From CADDZP01 sp035948135 (GTDB lineage Bacteria > Actinomycetota > Acidimicrobiia > Acidimicrobiales > AC-14): a DNA stretch of 12,724 nucleotides. Numbering within the stretch: the first letter of the stretch is position 1; the number at the start of each line of letters is the position of its first letter. A program made the position numbers and the translations under genes. Below the pieces are notes generated by a model. It had not been told where the DNA came from. It was given only the letters and a program-made list of their open reading frames with translations, and did no database searches. Below are positions 7,643 through 12,440 of the stretch, one piece after another. The DNA is taken from the NCBI GenBank assembly GCA_035948135.1, contig DASZJL010000215.1, forward strand, positions 1-12,724. Reading direction: 5' to 3'.

Positions 7643-7921
7643 TTACCGCCGCGAGGCGCGTCGGAGCCGCGCTCCCGCGAGCCCGGCGACGAGGATTACC
7701 GCGCCGACGGTGATCCACGGGAACCCCTCGCCCAGTGTCGGGAGGCGGCTGCCGCCGCCGCCGGCGCGGGCGACCTTGGGCCGCGTCGAGGTCGACGTGG
7801 TGGGCGCCAGCGATGTGGTGGTCGGCGCCGGCGGGGGTGTCACCGGCTGAGCGACCGATGCCGAGGCGGCCGCGACCAGGAACCCCAGCATGAGCAGCCC
7901 GATGGCGACCGCCCGCCGCAT
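7643..7921 (-). CDS. Small secreted or membrane-anchored protein with Thr/Pro-rich linker and C-terminal anchor
   Basis: This 92-residue protein has an N-terminal signal peptide: MRRAVA, a hydrophobic core to about residue 21, and likely cleavage around SVAQ (22-25). A low-complexity spacer rich in Pro and Thr follows (about 26-47, including TTTSLAPTTSTST), then a GGGG stretch. The C-terminus reads RLPTLGEGFPW (59-69), a hydrophobic segment ITVGAVILVAGLAGA (70-84) and an Arg-rich tail LRRASRR. Signal peptide, spacer, LP-motif, membrane segment and basic tail together resemble a sortase substrate. However, the motif is LPTLG, not LPxTG, so simple membrane anchoring is equally likely. The ATG at 7921 lacks a Shine-Dalgarno but has TACCTT 8 nt upstream, consistent with a leaderless transcript. 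The stop lies 11 bp from the convergent GGDEF/EAL stop. No specific family was recognised. Confidence 0.7.
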   Translation of the reverse strand: MRRAVAIGLLMLGFLVAAASASVAQPVTPPPAPTTTSLAPTTSTSTRPKVARAGGGGSRLPTLGEGFPWITVGAVILVAGLAGARLRRASRR

Positions 7922-7929
7922 GCGGCGCA

Positions 7930-7960
7930 AAGGTAGTGGACGCACCTGTGGGGTAAGCAA
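7930..7960 (-). promoter_or_regulatory. Putative promoter of the small secreted protein
   Basis: Read on the minus strand, TTGCTT (7960-7955) and TACCTT (7935-7930) resemble -35 and -10 boxes 19 bp apart. The -10 ends 8 nt before the ATG. Only 45 bp separate the two divergent starts, so the promoters must overlap: TAAGCA at 7954-7959 sits 7 nt before the plus-strand GTG and may be the opposing -10. This is pattern-based only. Confidence 0.35.
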
Positions 7961-7966
7961 GGGCCG

Positions 7967-8704
7967 GTGAGCAATCCCAACCTGCCCGAGGCCATCGGAG
8001 CGGCGGCCAGCGGTGACCTGGACCATCGGTCGCTGCCGTCGCTGGCGCGGGTCGCGGCGTCGTCGATGCGGCGCGCCGGCGCCGGCGCGGTCGGCGGCGG
8101 CCGGTGGCTGGCCGACACCACCGTCGAGATGATCCCGCACATCCCGGTGCGGGACTTGCAGACCCTCCAGGAGCACCACGGTGGGGCGAGCGGTGCGGTG
8201 CTGGCGGGCGAGCTGGTCCGCAACGCGGCCCGAGCGACCGCAACCGTCGGGGCCACGACCGGCGCCCTGGCGGCGGCCGAAGACCTGAGCCCACCCACAT
8301 GGCTCGTGCTCCCGGTCAGCCTGGTCCTCGAGACCCTCGCCGTGGCGGCCATCGAGATGAAGTTGGTGGCGGAGCTCAGCGAGGTCTACGGACGGCCGGT
8401 GCCCGGCCAGGGCTCCGACCGGGCCCTCACCCTGGCCCGGGCGTGGGCGGAACGCCGGGGCGTCAGCACCCAGACGTTCGTCACCGGCGGCGGACTCGGC
8501 GAGGTGCTCGGCCACGGCGCCCGCAACGAGATCATGCGCCTCGTGCGTCGGCGTCTGTTGCGTCGCACCCTCCGCAACACGTCGTCACTGGCGCCCTTCC
8601 TGATCGGCGCCGTGGCCGGCGCGGAGATCAATCGGCGGGCGACGGCGTCCCTCGGCAACGCCGTCGTCCGCGACCTGGCGGCCACGCGTCCGTGGCGTCG
8701 GTAG
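7967..8704 (+). CDS. Conserved actinobacterial membrane-associated protein, weakly EcsC-like
   Basis: This 245-residue protein starts at GTG 7967 with no clear Shine-Dalgarno and may be leaderless. It has no signal peptide. A first moderately hydrophobic block (about 92-130, including PPTWLVLPVSLVLETLAVAAIE) runs into IEMKLVAELSEVYGR (129-143). A second sits near SLAPFLIGAVAGAEINRRAT (207-226). The middle (185-203) is very Arg-rich. The layout, with a hydrophobic block ending in a YG motif and a late Gly/Ala-rich segment followed by Asn, recalls EcsC-family proteins. That assignment is tentative. The sequence suggests membrane association by hydrophobic helices with cytoplasmic basic regions. 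Function is unknown. It is divergent from the small anchored protein and followed 46 bp later by npdG. Confidence 0.72.
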   Translation: MSNPNLPEAIGAAASGDLDHRSLPSLARVAASSMRRAGAGAVGGGRWLADTTVEMIPHIPVRDLQTLQEHHGGASGAVLAGELVRNAARATATVGATTGALAAAEDLSPPTWLVLPVSLVLETLAVAAIEMKLVAELSEVYGRPVPGQGSDRALTLARAWAERRGVSTQTFVTGGGLGEVLGHGARNEIMRLVRRRLLRRTLRNTSSLAPFLIGAVAGAEINRRATASLGNAVVRDLAATRPWRR

Positions 8705-8736
8705 GCGCCGGGCGGGGTCAACCGCACCGATCCCCC

Positions 8737-8742
8737 TAACCT
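8737..8742 (+). promoter_or_regulatory. Putative -10 box for leaderless npdG transcript
   Basis: TAACCT fits the actinobacterial TAnnnT -10 pattern and lies 8 nt before the GTG start. There is no Shine-Dalgarno in the 20 nt before that GTG. Transcription starting at or near the GTG would give a leaderless mRNA. No convincing -35 box was seen. Confidence 0.4.
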
Positions 8743-8750
8743 CCCTGGCC

Positions 8751-9407
8751 GTGCGCGTAGGGATTCTTGGAGGAACGGGGCCGGCCGGCAAGGCGCTGGC
8801 GGCGCGGCTGGCGTCGGCGGGGATCGACGTCGTCATCGGCTCGCGTTCACGTGAACGCGCCGAAGAGATGTGTCAGGAGCTGCGCCACAAGTGGCCCGAC
8901 CGGGACCTGTCGCTGACTGGAGGCGAGAACGCTGACGCCGCCGCGGCCGACCTCGTGGTCGTGGCCACACCGTGGGACGCGGCCGCCACCACCGCGGCAT
9001 CGGTCGCCGAGCACCTGACCGACAAGGTCGTGATCTCCATGGCCAACGCGTTGGCCCGGCTGGGCAAGGAGTTCGTCCCGCTGGTCCCGGGCCGGGGTTC
9101 GATCGCGGCCGGCGTGCAGGCCGCGGTGCCGTCGGCTCGCGTCGCGGGCGCGTTCCACCATCTCCCGGCGCACTCCCTCGCCGACCTCAAGCACGTGCTG
9201 GAGAGCGACGTGCTCATCTGCGCCGACCACCCAGACGCCGCCTCCGCCACTGCGGAGCTGGTGGCCAAGGTCCCGGGCCTGCGGCCAGTGCAGGCCGGGT
9301 CCCTCGCGGCGGCGGCGCCGGTGGAGGCGTTCACCGCCGTGCTGCTGCAGGTGAACGTCCGCTACAAGACACGCGCCGCCATCCGGTTGACCGGGCTGGA
9401 CCTCTAG
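8751..9407 (+). CDS. npdG: NADPH:coenzyme F420 oxidoreductase (F420-dependent NADP reductase)
   Basis: This 218-residue cytoplasmic enzyme exchanges hydride between NADPH and the deazaflavin F420. The Rossmann start VGILGGTGPAGKALAARLASAG (3-24) carries the GGTG dinucleotide loop. It is followed by VVIGSRSRERA (27-37), where the Ser/Arg residues fit binding of the NADP 2'-phosphate. Family blocks VVVATPW (69-75), ISMANALARLGKEFVPL and AGAFHHLPAHSLADL (132-146) are present, the last being the F420-side signature region. The length is typical (about 210-230). The GTG at 8751 gives the expected N-terminus beginning directly with the Rossmann strand. The gene lies 99 bp upstream of mshC in the same orientation. 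Together they suggest a redox-cofactor neighbourhood, but whether they share a transcript is unclear. Absence of the F420 synthesis genes here is not informative. Confidence 0.88.
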   Translation: MRVGILGGTGPAGKALAARLASAGIDVVIGSRSRERAEEMCQELRHKWPDRDLSLTGGENADAAAADLVVVATPWDAAATTAASVAEHLTDKVVISMANALARLGKEFVPLVPGRGSIAAGVQAAVPSARVAGAFHHLPAHSLADLKHVLESDVLICADHPDAASATAELVAKVPGLRPVQAGSLAAAAPVEAFTAVLLQVNVRYKTRAAIRLTGLDL

Positions 9408-9413
9408 CAAGTA

Positions 9414-9500
9414 TGGCAAGCGAGCGAAGCGAGCCAACGTGACAGCGGCTTGTTCGCCGCGAAGCGGCGAGTGTCGCATCCGCACGCCGCCGAAGGCGGC
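9414..9500. repeat. Cluster of compact hairpins with GAA loops before mshC
   Basis: Two perfect hairpins with 3-nt GAA loops lie in the npdG-mshC gap: TCGCCGC-GAA-GCGGCGA (9454-9470, 7-bp stem) and GCCGCC-GAA-GGCGGC (9486-9500, 6-bp stem). The second ends 6 nt before the mshC ATG. A third copy-like segment, with a GCGAGC direct repeat around GAA, lies between TGGC and GCCA (9414-9436). They look like short dispersed palindromes or mRNA leader structures. Confidence 0.55.
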
Positions 9501-9506
9501 CGCTTG

Positions 9507-10625
9507 ATGCGCTTGTACGACACCGCCCGCCGGGAGGTGGTGCCGTTCGAGCCCGGGCCCACGGTCACCATGTACACGTGCGGCATCACGCCGTACGCGG
9601 CCAGCCATGTTGGCCACGCCGCGGCCTACATCACCTACGACGTCCTCCAGCGCCGCCTGCGCGACCTGGGTCACACGACGCAGCTCGTTCGCAACGTCAC
9701 CGACGTTGACGACGACATCCTGCGCAAGGCGCGTGAGTTGGGCGTCTACTACCTCGACCTGGCGGCCGAGGAGTACGCCCGCTTCGACGCCGACATGTCC
9801 GCCCTCGGCCTGCTGCAGCCGTTCAGCGAGCCGCGCGCCACGTCGGCCATCCACGACATCCTCGGCTTCATCGGCATGGTCCTGGACAGCGGCCACGCCT
9901 ACCAGGCGGCGGGTGCCGTGTACTTCAGCGTGGCCACCTTCGAGCGCTTCGGCCAGATCAGCCACCTGTCGCGTGAGGAGATGCTGCCCCTCGCGGCCGA
10001 GCGCGGCGGCAACCCCGACGACCCGGCCAAGCGCGATCCGCTCGACTTCGTGCTTTGGCAGCCCTCGGCACCCGACGAGCCGTCGTGGCCGTCGATGTGG
10101 GGACCCGGGCGCCCGGGCTGGCACATCGAGTGCTCGACGCTGGCCCTGCGCGAGCTGGGCACGACCATCGACCTGCACGGCGGAGGCAGCGACCTCATCT
10201 TCCCGCACCACGAGTGCGAGGCCGCCCAGTCCGAGGCCGCCACCGGCCAGCCGTTCGTGCGGCACTGGCTGCACCAGGGCATGGTGCGTTTGGGTGGGGA
10301 GAAGATGTCCAAGTCGCTCGGCAACCTCGTGTTCGTGAGCGACCTGGTCAAGGACTGGGATCCGATGGCCGTGCGCCTGGCGATCCTCGCCAACCATTAC
10401 CGGAGCTCGTGGGACTGGACCGACGACCTCCTGCCGGCCGCCGTCGAGCGCCTGGAGCGCTGGCGCGGCGGGGGAGAGGGCGACGGAGGAGTCGAAGCAG
10501 TCCGCGTCGCCCTCGACGACGACCTCGATGCCCCGCACGCGCTCGCCGCCGTCGACGAGGCCGTTACGCGAGGCGAAGGCGTGTCGGCCGCCGCCCGTCT
10601 GCTGGGCGTGCAGCTGAAGAGCTAA
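9507..10625 (+). CDS. mshC: Mycothiol ligase: L-cysteine:1D-myo-inosityl 2-amino-2-deoxyglucopyranoside ligase
   Basis: This 372-residue ATP-dependent ligase joins cysteine to GlcN-Ins, the penultimate step of mycothiol synthesis. It belongs to the cysteinyl-tRNA synthetase-like class I fold. MshC rather than CysRS is indicated by CGITPYAASHVGHA (25-38; CysRS has CGPTVY...HIGN), by GPGRPGWHIECS (199-210), and by HGGGSDLIFPHHE (224-236). There is also no tRNA-binding C-terminal domain. Putative zinc ligands are Cys25, Cys209 and His234, with HVGH (34-37) and KMSKS (266-270) for ATP. It is about 40 residues shorter than the Mycobacterium tuberculosis enzyme, mainly at the N-terminus and around residue 135. 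The ATG at 9507 gives the usual MRLYDT start; an in-frame TTG at 9450 would add 19 residues encoded by hairpin sequence and was rejected. No good Shine-Dalgarno is visible. Its presence implies a mycothiol-producing actinobacterium. Confidence 0.9.
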   Translation: MRLYDTARREVVPFEPGPTVTMYTCGITPYAASHVGHAAAYITYDVLQRRLRDLGHTTQLVRNVTDVDDDILRKARELGVYYLDLAAEEYARFDADMSALGLLQPFSEPRATSAIHDILGFIGMVLDSGHAYQAAGAVYFSVATFERFGQISHLSREEMLPLAAERGGNPDDPAKRDPLDFVLWQPSAPDEPSWPSMWGPGRPGWHIECSTLALRELGTTIDLHGGGSDLIFPHHECEAAQSEAATGQPFVRHWLHQGMVRLGGEKMSKSLGNLVFVSDLVKDWDPMAVRLAILANHYRSSWDWTDDLLPAAVERLERWRGGGEGDGGVEAVRVALDDDLDAPHALAAVDEAVTRGEGVSAAARLLGVQLKS

Positions 10626-10670
10626 CTGACTCCGCTGCCCCTCAACTGACTCTGTTGCTCTTAACTGACT
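10624..10670. repeat. Degenerate 19-20 bp tandem repeat between the convergent ends of mshC and the cupredoxin gene
   Basis: AACTGACT occurs three times, at 10624-10631, 10644-10651 and 10663-10670. The first two are each followed by related C/T-rich text (CCGCTGCCCCTC and CTGTTGCTCTT), giving about 2.5 units with periods of 20 and 19. The first unit overlaps the mshC stop codon, and the third overlaps the stop of the opposing cupredoxin gene. It fills the whole convergent gap of 35 bp. No classical terminator hairpin was seen. Confidence 0.7.
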
Positions 10671-11008
10671 AGCAGCGCCGTCTTCTTGTGGGCGGGGTGC
10701 AGCTGGCAGTACACGACGTAGGTGCCCTTGGCCGTCGGCGTGATCTTCACGTCGATCGTCTTGCCGGGGTCGACCGTCTGCTTCACGCCGAACGCGTCGA
10801 TGCTGAAGCCGTGGGTGACCTTGGTGTCGTTGCCGACCTTGATGACGACCTTGTCGCCTTCCTTCACCCTGATCGGTGAGCTCGGCTTCCAGCCGGTGCC
10901 GCCCTGGACCGGCGCCGCCGACACGGTCTTGTGAGTGGTCTTGACGCCGCAGCCCGCGAACAGAAGCGAGACGGCGATGAGCGGCGCGACGACGAGGGCC
11001 CGTTTCAT
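10661..11008 (-). CDS. Lipoprotein cupredoxin with C-x2-H-x2-H copper loop
   Basis: This 115-residue exported copper protein has a signal peptide with a lipobox-like LLFAGC; Cys20 would be lipidated, although the -3 residue is Phe. The cupredoxin body (about 40-115) carries THGFSIDAFGVKQTVDPGKTIDV (65-87), which provides the first His (His66). The C-terminal loop is YVVYCQLHPAHKKTALLV (97-114), with Cys101, His104 and His107. Plastocyanin-like proteins usually have Met in the last position; here it is His. The site may thus resemble nitrosocyanin-type (red copper) or another non-blue site, or an electron carrier with altered potential. A CuA site is excluded because there is only one Cys in the loop. 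It starts 16 bp after the STAS gene on the same strand and is probably co-transcribed. No strong Shine-Dalgarno was seen; TAGCTT lies 9 nt before the ATG. Confidence 0.82.
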   Translation of the reverse strand: MKRALVVAPLIAVSLLFAGCGVKTTHKTVSAAPVQGGTGWKPSSPIRVKEGDKVVIKVGNDTKVTHGFSIDAFGVKQTVDPGKTIDVKITPTAKGTYVVYCQLHPAHKKTALLVS

Positions 11009-11024
11009 TGGGCCGGGAAGCTAG

Positions 11025-11348
11025 CTAGACCTGCTGGCAGTCGTCGAGAACGTCCAGCAGGTCGGTCAAACCGGTGAGCTCGAGGAGGCGGCTGACGTCG
11101 GTGCTCGGGCACCGCAGGAGGAGCTCGCCGCCGTCGCGCTTCAGGCGGGCGCGGGCGAGCACGAGCGCGACCAGGGCGTCGAAGTCGAGCTTGGCGGTGG
11201 GGCGCAGGTCGAGGACGACGTTGGTGTGGCCGTGGCCGGCGAGCTCGTCGAGGCGGCGCTGCAGCTGGGTGGCGCTGTCCTGATGGAGTTCACCGTCGAC
11301 CGTGACCCAGTGCCAGCCGTCTCGCTGAACGGTGCTGAGGGTGATCAT
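11025..11348 (-). CDS. STAS-domain protein (anti-sigma antagonist-like) lacking the phosphorylatable serine
   Basis: This 107-residue single-domain cytoplasmic protein has the STAS pattern: an N-terminal strand pair with WHWVTVDGELHQDSATQLQRRL (12-33), the central VVLDLRPTAKLDFDALVAL (44-62), and the C-terminal helix VSRLLELTGL (85-94). Family members such as SpoIIAA have D-S-S/T-G in the central loop, and the Ser is phosphorylated by a partner anti-sigma kinase. Here the aligned residues are D55-F56-D57-A58, so the phosphate acceptor is absent. This may be a constitutively active antagonist, a scaffolding STAS, or a domain under other control. The ATG at 11348 has GGAG about 5 nt upstream. 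It is 12 bp downstream of the His-rich small gene and 16 bp upstream of the cupredoxin gene. No anti-sigma kinase is encoded in the window. Confidence 0.82.
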   Translation of the reverse strand: MITLSTVQRDGWHWVTVDGELHQDSATQLQRRLDELAGHGHTNVVLDLRPTAKLDFDALVALVLARARLKRDGGELLLRCPSTDVSRLLELTGLTDLLDVLDDCQQV

Positions 11349-11360
11349 CGGCTCCGGCCG

Positions 11361-11513
11361 CTAGGCCGCCGCCTCCTCCTCGTCCGGAGGGTTGCGGAGG
11401 TCGGCGAGCAGGCGCTCCCAGCGCAGCTGGCCTGCCAGCCAGCGCAGGGCGACTTCCTTGCCGGGTCCGCGGGTCGGGGTGTGGTGTGTGTGGTGTGTGT
11501 CGTGGGTGTTCAT
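11361..11513 (-). CDS. His-rich 50-residue protein, hypothetical
   Basis: Reading the minus strand from ATG 11513 to TAG 11363-11361 gives 50 residues. The N-terminus MNTHDTHHTHHTPTR is rich in His (5 in the first 11 residues) and is encoded by a CA/GT-rich tract. It is followed by a probable amphipathic helix KEVALRWLAGQLRWERLLADLR (19-40) and an acidic/Ala tail. It lies 12 bp upstream of the STAS gene, in the same orientation, and downstream of a CRP-type operator. This makes a real gene more likely than chance, but no family was identified. The His cluster could bind metal, and the helix suggests a protein or membrane contact. No strong Shine-Dalgarno precedes the ATG. A different-frame reading of this DNA (11290-11541) is Arg/Pro-rich and looks spurious. 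Confidence 0.55.
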   Translation of the reverse strand: MNTHDTHHTHHTPTRGPGKEVALRWLAGQLRWERLLADLRNPPDEEEAAA

Positions 11514-11538
11514 CGCACTTGTTCCAACGCCAGGTCAC

Positions 11539-11548
11539 CACAATTGTG
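11539..11548. repeat. 10-bp perfect palindrome CACAATTGTG upstream of the His-rich gene
   Basis: CACAATTGTG is a self-complementary 10-mer 26 nt before the start of the His-rich gene. It may be an operator half, or overlap a minus-strand -10 box (CACAAT at 11548-11543, 4 of 6 matches to TATAAT). It sits in a locally AT-richer gap. Confidence 0.4.
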
Positions 11549-11574
11549 TCCCTCGCGCTAGCTCAAGTAAGCAA

Positions 11575-11592
11575 ATGTGACAGCATTCACAT
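11575..11592. promoter_or_regulatory. Perfect CRP/FNR-family operator (ATGTGA-N6-TCACAT)
   Basis: The 18 bp read ATGTGA-CAGCAT-TCACAT: two perfect 6-bp arms around a 6-bp spacer, matching the CRP consensus TGTGA-N6-TCACA without a mismatch. Actinobacterial CRP-family regulators (GlxR, Cmr, Crp) use this type of site. It lies between two minus-strand genes, 62 bp before the His-rich peptide start. With the weak -10 candidate at 11548-11543, its centre would fall near -47, compatible with activation. The regulated gene is most likely the His-rich/STAS/cupredoxin cluster. Confidence 0.65.
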
Positions 11593-11627
11593 ACTCGTCA
11601 GCATCAGAAATGGTCAGCAGAGCGTGG

Positions 11628-12440
11628 TCAGCTAGGCACTCGTCGTAGCGAGCGGACCAGCTGGTGGTCGGCGGTGAACAGGCGGCGGACCGTCGCCTCG
11701 CCGGCGACCAGGGCGGCGAAGGCGTTGCCTCCGAGCAGCATGTACATCACCACCAGTTGCAGCCGAATGGCTTGGGTGGCCGACGCCCCGGCCAGGATCA
11801 TCCCGGTCATCGCGCCGGGCAGGGCGACCAGCCCGACGACCTTGGTCTGGTCGATCGTGGGCAGCATTCCCATCCGCATGGCCCCGCGGTGCCACGGCGC
11901 CGCGGCCTGGTGGGCGGTCTGGCCCAGCGACAGTCGAGCCTCGACCTCTCGGCGGTGGGCGGCCAGGTCGTCACGAAGTCGCACCATCACGAGCGAGGTG
12001 GTGTTCATGGCGCTGGCGATGATCATCGAGCCGAGGGGGATCACGGCCCGGGCCGCAGTGGGCACGATGCCGAGAACGACGAGGACGCCCAGGGTGCCGG
12101 CCGCGGCCAGGGCGATGGCTGCGGCAGAGATGGCGTAATGGCCGGGCACCAGCCGCCCCCGGCGACCGGAGGTGAACGTGGCGGTCGAAACCATGACGGC
12201 CAGCACGACGAGGGTGAGGGCGCCGTGGCCCTTGAACACGTAGTCGAGCACGTAGCCGATGGCGAGCAGCTGGGCGAAGGATCGGAAGGTGGCCAGCAAC
12301 AGGTCGCCCTCGAGTCCCACGTCGCGGACGCGTGAGACCACGACGGCGACGGCGACGAGACACAGGGCGAGACCGACGTCGGCGAACGAGATGCTGCTGC
12401 TCAGGCTCAGCGAGGACGACCCGCCGGCGGCTGCGATCAT
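11628..12440 (-). CDS. fetB: FetB/UPF0014-family ABC transporter permease
   Basis: This 270-residue inner-membrane permease belongs to the YbbM/FetB family, linked in Escherichia coli to iron export and peroxide resistance. Characteristic blocks are GLEGDLLLATFRSFAQLLAIGYVL (42-65), VIPLGSMIIASAMNTTSLVM (133-152) and LPGAMTGMILAGASATQAIRLQ (207-228). About seven hydrophobic segments are visible (roughly 21-37, 53-69, 74-88, 103-127, 131-147, 200-219, 228-247). A charged cytoplasmic loop lies at about 153-185. The length is close to the family norm of about 260. The ATG at 12440 overlaps the stop of the ATPase gene (ATGA), giving strict coupling. The substrate is probably a metal, with iron most likely by family; the local copper and His-rich genes make copper worth considering. 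Residues 101-112 are encoded by the DNA repeated at the window edge. Confidence 0.85.
   Translation of the reverse strand: MIAAAGGSSSLSLSSSISFADVGLALCLVAVAVVVSRVRDVGLEGDLLLATFRSFAQLLAIGYVLDYVFKGHGALTLVVLAVMVSTATFTSGRRGRLVPGHYAISAAAIALAAAGTLGVLVVLGIVPTAARAVIPLGSMIIASAMNTTSLVMVRLRDDLAAHRREVEARLSLGQTAHQAAAPWHRGAMRMGMLPTIDQTKVVGLVALPGAMTGMILAGASATQAIRLQLVVMYMLLGGNAFAALVAGEATVRRLFTADHQLVRSLRRVPS
12104..12140. repeat. Internal copy of a 37-bp exact direct repeat (in fetB)
   Basis: These 37 bases, encoding HYAISAAAIALA of the permease on the minus strand, recur without mismatch at 12688-12724, the last bases of the window. The preceding bases differ (G at 12103 against T at 12687). This copy fits its gene: it is part of a predicted membrane helix. 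Confidence 0.9.

Noticed and set aside
7922..8515. N-terminal extension of the small minus-strand protein, to 290 residues
   Set aside because: The extension is antisense to the EcsC-like gene and lacks any domain. The signal peptide begins at the internal ATG 7921.
9450..9506. TTG-initiated 19-residue N-terminal extension of MshC
   Set aside because: It is encoded by the GAA-loop hairpins. ATG 9507 gives the conserved MRLYDT-type start.
8847..10538. A 563-codon minus-strand open frame spanning npdG, the gap and mshC
   Set aside because: It is antisense to two well-recognised enzymes and crosses their intergenic hairpins. Its composition is that of high-GC antisense translation.
11479..11510. 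GT-rich microsatellite as a phase-variation tract
   Set aside because: The tract is imperfect and in frame with the His-rich small gene, where it encodes the His/Thr N-terminus. Long uniform repeats expected for slippage are absent.
11664..12335. A 223-codon plus-strand frame opposite fetB
   Set aside because: The product is Gly/Gln/His low-complexity. The permease on the other strand has clear family motifs.
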